From assembly GCA_030694985.1 (NCBI GenBank), contig JAUYTV010000024.1:56648-120647 (forward strand): a stretch of DNA of 64,000 nt, in the 5' to 3' direction. Under the pieces are notes generated by a model, which saw only the letters and a program-made list of their open reading frames with translations, was not told the origin of the DNA and ran no database searches. This document shows, piece after piece, positions 27,288 to 36,902 of this stretch. Made by a program: the position numbers and the translations under genes. Positions within the stretch are counted from its first letter, which is position 1, and the number at the start of each line of letters is the position of its first letter. Source of the DNA: Methanoregula sp. GTDB taxonomy: Archaea > Halobacteriota > Methanomicrobia > Methanomicrobiales > Methanospirillaceae.

Positions 27288-28274
27288 TCATGCCGATGTC
27301 TCATCGATAAGCATACGGGGATCGGAAAGAAGCGCTGTCCCATCCAGTACCACAATTCCATCAACAACTCCTAAAAGATATGGAATTGCACCTGTGGGCG
27401 TGACAGGTGTTGGTGCAACAGGCATACTGGCCGATATCATTGTAATGCCGGTGATATAATCGGCAAGAATGCCAAAGGTCATTGTTCCGTCAGTGACCAC
27501 AATGACCCGGTTTAAATCTGTGAGACCCCTTCCGCTGATGGAGAAGAGTGCGCGGAGATCCACAAGTGATATAATCTCTCCGCGTATGGCACAGATGCCC
27601 GAGATGTATTCCGGTGTACCGGGAACCGGAGTGATCCCCCCGGTAAGAACCACTTCCCGGACATACTTCATACCGATTGCATATTGCTGGTATGCAAGCC
27701 GGAATTTCAGCACTTCGATTTGTTCAATACCCCGTGATCTGGCTGCTGGTTGTGAGAGTCTTTGTGCCCTTTCTGCAAGGATCTTAGTAACTCTACTTAC
27801 TTCCCCCGTATCCTCACTGGGAATAAATCTCCTCGTATGGAGTGCAGAACGGAACTGTTCCGGATTCGAATTCTTTAAAAAACCTGCCAAATCCCAGATG
27901 ATGACAAGCCCCTCGGCAGTAACAGTCACACTCTGCAGAACCGGTTCATCCGACCCTGCGGAAATGTCTTTTAAAGGTGGAGTTGTATCCGGACTGATGC
28001 CGGAGGTCTCATCGACCCAGAGAGCAACACAATCGTCGCCCGTTTTTGTTACAATCAGGACATCAGAAAGGCGGGGTTTGCGTTCAGGAAATCCAAGGAG
28101 TGTCCGGATCTGGTAGACCGGTACCGTTCGGCCATGAAGGTTGATCTCTCCAGCTATCCGAGAGCTGTTTTCAGATTTCGTTGTTATCCTGACCATCCGC
28201 TCGACAAATACGGTCTTTCCTACTGTTATTGCACATGAGACCCCTTCAACAGAAAATTGCAACAGGGTCGTCAT
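27288..28274 (-). CDS. cheW: Tandem CheW-domain coupling protein
   Basis: 328 residues made of two CheW-like domains: the first about 1-150 (LLQFSVEGVSCAITV...INLHGRTVPVYQI), the second about 180-325 (VLKFRLAYQQYAIGMKYVREV...ISGICAIRGEIISLVDL). Typical CheW has one domain (about 150 aa). A double adaptor can bridge two receptor or CheA units, or one unit could be modified. It is first in the leftward signalling cluster, 151 bp ahead of the MCP. No other CheW is visible. Confidence 0.9.
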   Translation of the reverse strand: MTTLLQFSVEGVSCAITVGKTVFVERMVRITTKSENSSRIAGEINLHGRTVPVYQIRTLLGFPERKPRLSDVLIVTKTGDDCVALWVDETSGISPDTTPPLKDISAGSDEPVLQSVTVTAEGLVIIWDLAGFLKNSNPEQFRSALHTRRFIPSEDTGEVSRVTKILAERAQRLSQPAARSRGIEQIEVLKFRLAYQQYAIGMKYVREVVLTGGITPVPGTPEYISGICAIRGEIISLVDLRALFSISGRGLTDLNRVIVVTDGTMTFGILADYITGITMISASMPVAPTPVTPTGAIPYLLGVVDGIVVLDGTALLSDPRMLIDETSA

Positions 28275-28840
28275 ACCGCTTCACCATAATAATCCTTCAT
28301 TGGTGCTGATGTCATAAAAGTATGCGGGAAATGGTGCCAGCAAATAATCCGGAAAAAAAAGTGGCAGTTCCATTCTGGTATGATAGGATCTGTTTTTAAT
28401 ATGGTTTTTTATGGGACAAATGGGGAATGAGAATTGCTCATAACCAAAAAAACCGCATGAGACATTTATGGATGAATAATCATAAAAAAACAGGAAAGAG
28501 GCTCGCCGCTACTTTATGTGGGTAAGACCTGTTATCAAAAATTAGTTGTGATGTTCCCCAGTCTCAGGGCCTCTCTTTAGGCACGGCGGGGCAAGACGGT
28601 TTCAACATTTTAGTCATTAAAACCGCCGCGGGGGCGCCCCTTTTTGGTGCGGCGGAACCATCATAAAATGGGGTTTGGGGCAGAGCCCCAATCAGCATGA
28701 TGCACGTGCAATAAATTTACCCACTCATTTCGCTGAAGCGCCAAATGTTAATTCTGCCAAATGATGGGTGAAGATAATTCTTAAAGAACTCTTGACTCTG
28801 GTTGATAATCGGTTTATAATCCGGTCTGCCAGTGGAGATA
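28275..28840. other. Intergenic region between mutL and cheW with GC-rich block
   Basis: About 566 bp. The first half (28275-28490) is A/T-rich and should hold the cheW promoter. A G/C-rich block lies at about 28560-28691 with two hairpins (listed separately). No tRNA, ORF or transposase fragment recognised. Probably also the end of the leftward mutS-mutL transcript. Confidence 0.55.
28623..28691. repeat. Two adjacent GC-rich hairpins
   Basis: Hairpin 1: CCGCCGC (28623-28629) pairs with GCGGCGG (28649-28655), enclosing a GGGGCGCCCC palindrome. Hairpin 2: TTGGGGC (28675-28681) pairs with GCCCCAA (28685-28691) over a 3-nt loop; strings of the type GGGGTTTGGGGCxGAGCCCCA are common dispersed repeats in prokaryotes. 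It could be a transcription terminator for mutL or a repetitive element; the G/C content is far above the flanks. Confidence 0.6.
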
Positions 28841-30637
28841 TCAGATACGTTTGAACATCGTGTCGAGTTCCGCTCTGCTGAACCGGATAATTGTCGGTCT
28901 GCCATGAGGACAGGTGTAGGGATTCTGTGTGAGCCTGAGCTGGTTTACAATGCGCTGGCATTGCTCCTTTGTGCAGACGGTGCCTGCCTTGATTGCACCA
29001 CGGCACGCGATAATCCGGGTAATCCGCTCACGGTTATTTACAGATGTGGTTGAAGCATCATGAACAAGATCGCTGATGATCTCGTCAATAATTCCTGCAT
29101 TTTCCATCCGCCCGAGCACAACCGGGATTGCACGGACAATGAACGAGTCCCTGCCAAAATCCTCTAATATAAAACCTTCCTGTGTGAGAGCCGGGATCAG
29201 TTCCTGCAGAATGGATGTATCTTTTGGTGTGCGGTGCAGGATGACCGGCCAGATAAGTTCCTGGGAATGATGTTCTCCTTTTAACCGCAGCAATACCTGC
29301 TCGTAAAGGATCCGTTCGTGGGCCGCATGCTGGTCAATAATTACCAGCACATCGGTATCCGTCCGCCCGAGTATGTAGATGCCGCCGAATTCGCCAATGA
29401 CTTCTATTGACGGAAGTCGTGACGGCAACGCAGGCAATCCGGTCGTGAGGTCCGTCTGCCGGAGCCGCTGGTCGGAATCAATGGTCCCGGCATGAGTAAA
29501 TTCACTGACTCCGGATGATGCTGTTTCGCAGAGAGGATACGTATAGACCGGTTGGATGTCAGTTGCAACGGACAGGGATACTGGTGCCTGAACCGGGGCT
29601 TCAGCTGCGGGAATCAGGTCATGATTAAGTAAAGCATCCGATACTGCTTTTCGGACAGCATCTGCAATCTCTTTTTCTTTTGACAGGCGCAGGATTTTTT
29701 TTGTCGGGTGCACATTAACATCCACAAGACCGCAATCGATCTGAAGGGAGAGGAACGCGACCGGGGACCGGTCTTTGGGGAGTAAGGTGCCATACCCTGT
29801 TTTGAGTGCACCATTGACGATTGGTGAGGAGATGAACCGCCCGTTAATTATTATGAGCATTCGTGCTGTGTCTTTTCGAGTGAGGGAGGGTTGCGAAATA
29901 TAACCGGTAATAGTCATGAACGGATACACCGCATCGACTGGAATAAGGTGCTTTACCGTATCAGCACCAAACAGGCGGGCGATAGTGTCGAGAGGGCGTG
30001 TTGTTCGATCGGTTACCATCTGCTCATGGTTGTTATAAAAAAGGTGGAACGAGCACTCAGGGTGTGAGAAACAAACCCCTTCCATAATCGTATGGATCTG
30101 GGCAAGTTCCGTGTTAATACTTTTTAAAAATTTTTTTCGGGCCGGTGTGTTAAAGAAGAGATCCTCTACAAGAATGCTTGTGCCTTCCGGAGCACCGATC
30201 TCCGCCTGCTCTTTTAGTGTTCCTCCGGCAATCACGATCTTTGTACCGGCTACCACGCCGGACCCTTTGGGTTTTGTGATCAGGGTGACATGAGATACCG
30301 CTGCAATACTGGCGAGTGCTTCTCCCCTGAATCCGAGTGTCCGGATAGTGTCCAGATCCTTAATGCCGGCAATCTTGCTTGTTGCATGAGGAACAAACGC
30401 GAGTGTGGCATCCTGAGGCGACATGCCGCAGCCATCATCAGTGATCCTGATGGTGGCAATCTTTCCGTCCGATGCAGAGAGGTCAATACGGATAGAGCGG
30501 GCTCCGGCATCGATGGCATTCTCTAGTAGTTCTTTTACAACCGAAGCCGGGCGCTCAACAACCTCGCCTGCTGCGATCTTATCTACCGTTGATTGGTCGA
30601 GGATGCGAATTACCGGTGTGTGATTACCGCTCATCAT
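28841..30637 (-). CDS. mutL: DNA mismatch repair protein MutL
   Basis: 598 residues. GHKL ATPase N-terminus: IAAGEVVERPASVVKELLENAIDAG with the N-box (ELLENAIDAG), DDGCGM and TLGFRGEAL motifs. The C-terminal dimerisation/endonuclease domain has DQHAAHERILYE, matching the DQHA-x2-E-x4-E metal-site motif of nicking MutL proteins, plus ACRGAIKAG and CPHGRP near the end. So this MutL is probably an active latent endonuclease like those of bacteria lacking MutH. It starts in a 4-bp overlap with mutS. MutS/MutL are patchily distributed in archaea and usually explained by transfer from bacteria. Confidence 0.95.
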   Translation of the reverse strand: MMSGNHTPVIRILDQSTVDKIAAGEVVERPASVVKELLENAIDAGARSIRIDLSASDGKIATIRITDDGCGMSPQDATLAFVPHATSKIAGIKDLDTIRTLGFRGEALASIAAVSHVTLITKPKGSGVVAGTKIVIAGGTLKEQAEIGAPEGTSILVEDLFFNTPARKKFLKSINTELAQIHTIMEGVCFSHPECSFHLFYNNHEQMVTDRTTRPLDTIARLFGADTVKHLIPVDAVYPFMTITGYISQPSLTRKDTARMLIIINGRFISSPIVNGALKTGYGTLLPKDRSPVAFLSLQIDCGLVDVNVHPTKKILRLSKEKEIADAVRKAVSDALLNHDLIPAAEAPVQAPVSLSVATDIQPVYTYPLCETASSGVSEFTHAGTIDSDQRLRQTDLTTGLPALPSRLPSIEVIGEFGGIYILGRTDTDVLVIIDQHAAHERILYEQVLLRLKGEHHSQELIWPVILHRTPKDTSILQELIPALTQEGFILEDFGRDSFIVRAIPVVLGRMENAGIIDEIISDLVHDASTTSVNNRERITRIIACRGAIKAGTVCTKEQCQRIVNQLRLTQNPYTCPHGRPTIIRFSRAELDTMFKRI

Positions 30638-33375
30638 GGTTTTTCATCCTTGTCTAAATTCTTTTTTAGTTCTGCTATCTTTGATAGCGCCTGCATTGGG
30701 GTCATCTCATCTGTGTTCAGATGGGCAAGTGCAAGGAGCGTGGGATGTGTGACAGGAATACTCTTTCCGGCAGGATCATCGACAAGGAGAATCTGCGTAT
30801 AGCGCTGGGGGCGGGTGCCGGCAGGAACTGCACGGTTCATGCTCTCAGTTAGAAGCACCTCTGCGCGTTCGGTCACTTTTTTGGGGATTCCTGCAAGGCG
30901 GGCTACATGGATACCGTAACTCTTGTCAGTTGCGCCGGGAATCAGTTTTCGTAAAAAAACCACTTCGTCCGATGTCTCTTTGACAGCAAAGTGATAATTT
31001 TTCACCCGTCTGAGTTGTTCTTCCATAGCGATGAGTTCATGGAAGTGCGTGGCAAAGAGAGTCTTTGGTCCTGTTGTCGCTTTTCCGTGAAGGAATTCGA
31101 GCACCGCTTTTGCAATCGAGCACCCGTCAACCGTGCTCGTACCCCTGCCGATCTCATCGAGAATCACCAGACTTTTCGATGTGAAGTTGTTTAAGATATT
31201 TGCAAGTTCCAGCATCTCGACAAAGAACGTACTCTGCCCGCTTGCGAGATCATCAAAAGCTCCAACCCTTGTAAATACACGGTCAAGGATGCCGATACTG
31301 GCATGGCGGGCGGGAACAAAACTTCCGGCCTGTGCCATAATGCAGCAGAGGGCAACTGTTCGCATGTACGTGGACTTGCCTGCCATGTTAGCGCCGGTGA
31401 TGATCATGATCTGGGTCTTACTGCCCGAGAGTTCGGTGTCGTTTGGAACAAACCCTCCTGCCACCCGCTGTTCAACTACAGGATGTCGCCCGTCACGGAT
31501 CATGATCGCATCGCCGTCTTTGAGTTGCGGGCGCACATAATCCCGGGTCTGGGCCGCTTCGGCAAGTGCTGCTGAGACATCCAGAGTTGCAATTCCGGCA
31601 GCAATTGCCTGGAGAGCCTCGACTTGTTTTTGCAGGGTTTCTATAAGTGAGGTATAGAGTTCCCGTTCGAGCGCCAGCACCCGCTCATCGGCATTGGTGA
31701 TGAGGGCTTCTTTTTCCCTGAGTGCAGGAAGCGTGTACCGCTCTCCGGTTGCTGTAGTCTGCTTGCGCTCATAATGCGCAGGAACAAGAGGGAGATTGGG
31801 TTTGGTGATATCGATATAGTAGCCGAAGATCCGGTTGTAACCGATCTTTAACGATTTAATGCCGGTGAGTTCCCGTTCCTTTGCCTGTAGTTCCACAATC
31901 CAGTCCTTGCCGGAATGCAAAACGACAGTTATTTCGTCGAGTGCAGGGGAATATCCGCGCCGGACAACGCCACCATTTCTGGCAATCACCGGGGGTTCAT
32001 CAACGATCGCTCTCTGTATAAGATCGATAGTTTCCGGCAGATCCCTTACCTGTCCGAGCGCTTCATGCAATAGATAAGGAAGGTTTTTGTCGACATGATC
32101 CTCTAAGGGTCTTTTTAATTCCGGCAGCATCCGGAGTGAGGCGGCAAGGGCAATGAGATCCCGTGGCCCGGCATTCCCGTACGCGATCCGGGCGGCGATC
32201 CGTTCGATGTCTGCAACACGGTTGAGGTGAGAACGAAGGGATAATCGTTCGGCAGTATATCCTGCAAGAAATTCAACCGCATCGAGCCGGTGGTTGATTG
32301 CGTTGATGTCGGTGAGCGGGCGGGTGAGATGACGGCTTAAAAGGCGGCTGCCCATCGATGTTTTTGTGAGATTCAAACAGGAAAAAAGAGTTGAGTCTTT
32401 TGATCCACCGGAAATGCTCTCCATCACTTCGAGGTTGCGCAAGGTGATTGCATCAAGCATCATACACTGGGCAGAGGTTTTTCTGGATATGCTGGAGATA
32501 TGGGGGAGCGGGGAGTACTGGGTCTCCTGCGCATAGGCAAGAGCTGCTCCTGCCGCACCGATGGCTGCCGGCTCGCCGTCGCAACCGTAACCGGAAAGAG
32601 TGGCAACACGGAATTGTGAAGTGAGGAGGCGGGTGGCCTTTTCATCATCAAACAGTGAATCCGAGACCCGGGAGACTAAAACGCCTCGTTCCTGTATACG
32701 CTCTTTCAAATCATCCGGCACGGCAGATGGCATAATTATCTCTGCCGGATGGTATCGTGCGATCTCTGATAAGAGATTCTGGTGATGCGCATCCTGTTCA
32801 ATTGTTGTTACAAAAAATTCACCGGTCGAGATATCTAAAAGTGCAATGCCCCAGGTATTTTTTTTGTCAGGGCAGCAGGCCATCAGGTACGTGGCAGCTG
32901 ATGAGGAGAGCATGGATGAATCGATCACCGTGCCCGGCGTGATTACCCGGACAATCTCCCGCTTCACTATTCCCTTGGCAGTTTTTGGATCCTCCACCTG
33001 GTCGCAGATGGCCACCTTGTAACCCCTGCTGATCAGTTTTGCAATATAGCCATCGATGGCATGATAGGGAACACCCGCAAGCGGGATGGGATTGTTATCA
33101 ATCTTTGACCGGGAGGTGAGCACGATCTCGAGTTCTTTTGAAATGATCTTTGCATCTTCTTCAAAAGTCTCATAGAAATCCCCGATGCGAAACAAAAGAA
33201 CGGTATCAGGAAATTTCTCTTTTAGCTCGCGGTACTGCCGCATCACCGGAGTTAAGCGGGGACCTGCCAGTTCAGTATCGGACTCAGCCAGTGGAGACTC
33301 ACGAACCATGGTTGTTGAAATGTAGCCTTCCGGATCAATTAATACCGATCTTTCATGCATTTGCCACTCAAGCAT
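30634..33375 (-). CDS. mutS: DNA mismatch repair protein MutS
   Basis: About 913 residues from an ATG at 33375, overlapping the upstream peptidase gene by 8 bp. Mismatch-binding N-terminus LFRIGDFYETF (Phe-x-Glu motif), Walker A TGANMAGKST, Walker B LVILDEIGRGTST, and a C-terminal helical dimerisation tail are visible. The first recognisable MutS homology (LTPVMRQYRELKEKFPD) starts about 40 residues in, so downstream ATGs at 33360 or 33312 are possible true starts; no clear Shine-Dalgarno decides. It belongs to MutS1, the mismatch-repair class, consistent with the adjacent mutL. Confidence 0.95.
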   Translation of the reverse strand: MLEWQMHERSVLIDPEGYISTTMVRESPLAESDTELAGPRLTPVMRQYRELKEKFPDTVLLFRIGDFYETFEEDAKIISKELEIVLTSRSKIDNNPIPLAGVPYHAIDGYIAKLISRGYKVAICDQVEDPKTAKGIVKREIVRVITPGTVIDSSMLSSSAATYLMACCPDKKNTWGIALLDISTGEFFVTTIEQDAHHQNLLSEIARYHPAEIIMPSAVPDDLKERIQERGVLVSRVSDSLFDDEKATRLLTSQFRVATLSGYGCDGEPAAIGAAGAALAYAQETQYSPLPHISSISRKTSAQCMMLDAITLRNLEVMESISGGSKDSTLFSCLNLTKTSMGSRLLSRHLTRPLTDINAINHRLDAVEFLAGYTAERLSLRSHLNRVADIERIAARIAYGNAGPRDLIALAASLRMLPELKRPLEDHVDKNLPYLLHEALGQVRDLPETIDLIQRAIVDEPPVIARNGGVVRRGYSPALDEITVVLHSGKDWIVELQAKERELTGIKSLKIGYNRIFGYYIDITKPNLPLVPAHYERKQTTATGERYTLPALREKEALITNADERVLALERELYTSLIETLQKQVEALQAIAAGIATLDVSAALAEAAQTRDYVRPQLKDGDAIMIRDGRHPVVEQRVAGGFVPNDTELSGSKTQIMIITGANMAGKSTYMRTVALCCIMAQAGSFVPARHASIGILDRVFTRVGAFDDLASGQSTFFVEMLELANILNNFTSKSLVILDEIGRGTSTVDGCSIAKAVLEFLHGKATTGPKTLFATHFHELIAMEEQLRRVKNYHFAVKETSDEVVFLRKLIPGATDKSYGIHVARLAGIPKKVTERAEVLLTESMNRAVPAGTRPQRYTQILLVDDPAGKSIPVTHPTLLALAHLNTDEMTPMQALSKIAELKKNLDKDEKP

Positions 33376-34096
33376 TGCGGCGCCAGAGACAGACGATAAG
33401 CAGGGGAGAGGAGAGCACGAGAGCGATCAACCCAAAGCCGATACCGAGGGCAAACCCCATTCCCATGATGCGGGTAATTTCTGTAAGGATACTGACTGCC
33501 CATGGAATCTGGCTCCAGAGAATGACAACTCCGGTAATGGCAAGGATGCAGATCCCGATACCCGCGTTTTTTAAGTCCTGCATGCTTGAGGCTGCCGACA
33601 GGATGAGGCTGAGTACAATGTAGAGGTAGACAAGGAACCATGCATTGAAATGCACCACGAGGTTTTGGGTAAATATTTTAAGAACCCCACCTCCAAGCAC
33701 GATCATTGCATCGGTTGAATCAACAGACAGCGGAAGTGCTGGCAGCAGACAGCCGAGATAATTTGAAAAAAACCAAGTGCACAAGGACAGGACAAGCGGG
33801 ATGCAGAAGAGTGGTGCGGTGCTTATCACAACATGGCCGATAACCGGGATAACCGGTGGATTGTAAGTGACTGACCCGCCTTTTTTTGAAAAAAGTACCA
33901 CGTTGCGGATTTTTGCACCGGTAAGCAGACAACCGAGTATATGGGCACATTCATGGACAACAACACCCGGTGCCCGAAGGATATAATAAAAAAACCGTAC
34001 GGGTATTGCCTGAGCCCAGAAAAAATCCAGTACCAGTGAGATGAGGATCACTCCAATACCCGTTGCAATGACAAGGAGAAACCCGGTGTATTCCAT
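33368..34096 (-). CDS. Integral membrane zinc metalloprotease-like protein (HExxH)
   Basis: 242-residue polytopic membrane protein. HECAH in VVVHECAHILGCLLTGAKI (near residue 48) is an HExxH zinc motif followed by a hydrophobic G-rich helix, as in M50-type intramembrane or DUF3267-like proteases. Helices at about 5-25, 30-60, 80-115, 140-170, 180-215 and 215-240. Substrate unknown. It precedes and overlaps mutS by 8 bp, so it is co-transcribed with the mismatch-repair genes; a functional link is not obvious. It is divergent from the YyaL-type gene. Confidence 0.75.
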   Translation of the reverse strand: MEYTGFLLVIATGIGVILISLVLDFFWAQAIPVRFFYYILRAPGVVVHECAHILGCLLTGAKIRNVVLFSKKGGSVTYNPPVIPVIGHVVISTAPLFCIPLVLSLCTWFFSNYLGCLLPALPLSVDSTDAMIVLGGGVLKIFTQNLVVHFNAWFLVYLYIVLSLILSAASSMQDLKNAGIGICILAITGVVILWSQIPWAVSILTEITRIMGMGFALGIGFGLIALVLSSPLLIVCLWRRNA

Positions 34097-34207
34097 GGAG
34101 AATTCCTGTATTAACTGTAATGTTTAGGGAGCCTTCTTCATAAGTTGAGCGATTGAATCATGTGACTGCTAAAAAGGCTAATCCCCTCAAACCACCCATG
34201 AGGCATT

Positions 34208-36373
34208 ATGCAGGAAGAAGATTCTCTGGCAGATCCTGGTACATCTCACCGCAGCAAAATCCATAACCCTCTGATCCACGAAAAGAGCCCGTATCTTCTC
34301 CAGCATGCAAAAAACCCGGTACACTGGTACCCATGGGGAGATGAGGCTTTTATACGCGCAGCCCGCGAGGACAAACCGGTCTTTCTCTCGATAGGGTATG
34401 CTACGTGCCACTGGTGTCATGTCATGGCGCATGAATCTTTTGAAGATAACGAGGTTGCCGAACTGCTCAACCGGGATTTCATCGCAATTAAAGTAGATCG
34501 CGAGGAGCGTCCGGATATCGACAGCGTGTACATGGCAGTCTGTCAGCAGATGTCAGGACAGGGTGGCTGGCCGCTCACAATTGTCATGACGCCGGAGAAA
34601 AAGCCGTTCTTTGCTGCAACGTACATTCCAAAAGAGACCCGGTTCTCCTTAATGGGATTACTCACTCTTCTTCCCCGGATAACACAGATGTGGAAGGAAA
34701 AAAGATCGGATCTGATCAGTTCCGGTGATCGGGTAATTGCTCAAATCACTTCTACCGGGATTTCCGCATCCGGAACTCCCCCCGGTCAGGATTTACTGGA
34801 TGAAGGCTACAACTCGCTGCTCATCCAGTTCGATCCTGCGCATGGGGGATTTGGCCATGCCCCGAAATTTCCAACACCGCATACACTTCTTTTCCTGCTC
34901 AGGTACGGAACAGGAAAAGGAAATTCCCGTGCGCTTGCGATGGTCAAAAAAACTCTCAATGCCATAATAAACGGCGGTATATATGATCATCTGGGAGGCG
35001 GAATCCACCGGTATTCCACGGATGCACAATGGCATGTCCCGCATTTTGAAAAGATGCTCTACGACCAGGCGCTGCTGGTTATGGCATGCACCGAAGCGTA
35101 CCAGGTTACCGGGAATTCGGCATACAAAAAAACCGCAGAAGAGATCATCGGTTATGTGATGCGAAATTTCCGTTCTCATGATGGGGCTTTTTTCTCGGCA
35201 GAGGATGCCGATAGTGAAGAAGGCGAGGGTGCTTTTTATGTCTGGACTTTTCTGGAGTTTGAAAATTTACTGGGAAGCGATGATGCTGCACTCGCAGCGC
35301 TGGTGTTTGGCCTGACCCCGATTGGCAATTTCCGGGATCCTGAACGGGGGAGTGGGTATAACATCCTCTCCCGTACACTCCCGCTTAAAAAAATTGCAGC
35401 ATCTCTTGAAATTCCAGAGCCTGTGCTTGCAACACGCATTGAATCGATCCGCACCCGCCTTCTTGCAGCGCGAGAAGGGCGGGTCCGTCCCTCGATAGAT
35501 GATAAGGTGCTGAGTGACTGGAACGGGTTATTCATTGCGGCACTTGCACAGGCAGGTCGGGTTTTTGATGATCCGGTCTATATTGAAGGGGCAAAAACGG
35601 CCATGCATTTTTTTCTTACACGGATGCGCAGTGATGACGGGGGACTCTTTCACCGGTACCGGGACGGGGATGCAGCGATTACGGGATTTGCCGATGACTA
35701 TGCGTTCATTGTCCATGCGCTCATCGAACTCTACGAAACAATGTTCGAAGAACAATACCTTGTAACGGCTTTGCAACTGAACAAATATTTTTTTGAGCAT
35801 TTCTGGGATACAACAAATGGCGGTTTTTTCACGGTCTCAGATACTGCCGAGGCCTTGATCATTCGTAAGAAGGAGTGCTATGACGGTGCAACTCCATCAT
35901 CTAATTCTGTTGCGTTCATGAACCTGCTCCGCCTTTTTCGGCTGACCGGAGATACGAGCCTTGAAACGAACGCTTCAGTCCTGTCACAGTCGTTTGCCGG
36001 TACGGTAAACCAGTCCCCGTCTGCCTATACATGGTTCTTATGCGGACTCGATCTGGCTTGTGAGTCCCACGAGATAGTCATTGTCGGAGAAGATGGAGCG
36101 GAGGATACAAAAGCGTTGATTATGGCATTGAGATCGCAGTATCTGCCATCAGTTACCGTCATGCAGTTTGCTCCCGGTCATCAGGCAGATATGCTTGGAG
36201 AGATCGCCCCGTTTACCAAAAATCTTTCCATGATCAATGGAAAGGCAACTGCCTATGTCTGTTCCGGTCATACCTGTTCGCTGCCGGTCAACGATCCAAA
36301 AGCGGTTCTTACGCAGATTGACCTCTTAAAAAAAAGCATGAGTGAAAAATCAGAGATTTTTCAGCGCGATTAG
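34208..36373 (+). CDS. Thioredoxin-domain protein, YyaL / DUF255 family
   Basis: 721-residue protein of the DUF255/YyaL (SPATA20-like) family. The N-terminal thioredoxin-like domain carries [12 protein letters not shown] (about residues 72-83), a CxxC with flanking residues exactly as in the family, after the [20 protein letters not shown] leader. The remainder is an (alpha/alpha)6-barrel glycosidase-like region (for example [17 protein letters not shown]). Reported roles are uncertain (redox or carbohydrate-processing suggestions). A GAGG lies 4 nt before the ATG at 34208. It converges with and overlaps the next gene's 3' end by 24 bp. Confidence 0.9.
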   Translation: MQEEDSLADPGTSHRSKIHNPLIHEKSPYLLQHAKNPVHWYPWGDEAFIRAAREDKPVFLSIGYATCHWCHVMAHESFEDNEVAELLNRDFIAIKVDREERPDIDSVYMAVCQQMSGQGGWPLTIVMTPEKKPFFAATYIPKETRFSLMGLLTLLPRITQMWKEKRSDLISSGDRVIAQITSTGISASGTPPGQDLLDEGYNSLLIQFDPAHGGFGHAPKFPTPHTLLFLLRYGTGKGNSRALAMVKKTLNAIINGGIYDHLGGGIHRYSTDAQWHVPHFEKMLYDQALLVMACTEAYQVTGNSAYKKTAEEIIGYVMRNFRSHDGAFFSAEDADSEEGEGAFYVWTFLEFENLLGSDDAALAALVFGLTPIGNFRDPERGSGYNILSRTLPLKKIAASLEIPEPVLATRIESIRTRLLAAREGRVRPSIDDKVLSDWNGLFIAALAQAGRVFDDPVYIEGAKTAMHFFLTRMRSDDGGLFHRYRDGDAAITGFADDYAFIVHALIELYETMFEEQYLVTALQLNKYFFEHFWDTTNGGFFTVSDTAEALIIRKKECYDGATPSSNSVAFMNLLRLFRLTGDTSLETNASVLSQSFAGTVNQSPSAYTWFLCGLDLACESHEIVIVGEDGAEDTKALIMALRSQYLPSVTVMQFAPGHQADMLGEIAPFTKNLSMINGKATAYVCSGHTCSLPVNDPKAVLTQIDLLKKSMSEKSEIFQRD

Positions 36374-36826
36374 ATCCTTAACCCCAACCAGTTTCCAGAC
36401 AAGCGAGCGCTCTTCTTTCCCAATCGCTGCCGGCGGGTCAAGCGGCGAATGACCAAGGGCTGCAAGGATATTGCATGAGAGATTGCGCTCAACAATAAGG
36501 CGTACAAACTTTTCACGGATGATCTTTTTTTCTATTGAGTCGTGCACTTCTTCTAAATACCCCTGGAGCGTCACAAACGTGTAGGATGAAAGGTCTTTTG
36601 TGTATTTCTCAATCTCTACTGAAGCATACGGGCTCTTGCGGAAATATTCAAGTTTTTTCCCGTATTTTGTTGAGAGAAAATACAAAAATGAACCATCAAA
36701 GACATACAAAAACGGTGCTATGTAGGGGTATTTTTCTCCCTGAAAGGCGATACGGCAGATGTATCCTTTCTCTATCAGGCGGTCGTATTCCTGTTTTTCC
36801 ATCCTTGGGATCTTTATAATTTCCAT
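36350..36826 (-). CDS. Pyridoxamine 5'-phosphate oxidase-like flavin-binding protein
   Basis: 158 residues from the ATG at 36826. It resembles the PNPOx-like/NimA-type split-barrel flavin reductases: [20 protein letters not shown] and [26 protein letters not shown] are the characteristic strands. The true activity (FMN, F420 or heme-type ligand) is not decidable. Longer upstream reading frame (to 36958) runs back through non-conserved sequence and is less likely. It lies 76 bp downstream of the MBL-rhodanese gene on the same strand and overlaps the convergent YyaL-type gene's end. Confidence 0.82.
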   Translation of the reverse strand: MEIIKIPRMEKQEYDRLIEKGYICRIAFQGEKYPYIAPFLYVFDGSFLYFLSTKYGKKLEYFRKSPYASVEIEKYTKDLSSYTFVTLQGYLEEVHDSIEKKIIREKFVRLIVERNLSCNILAALGHSPLDPPAAIGKEERSLVWKLVGVKDLIALKNL

Positions 36827-36902
36827 AGACTTACAACGATCAGCGTTCCCATACAAAGAAGATAAACCTTGTGAATTCAGTTGAGAATAAAAAAAAGGTT
36901 TG

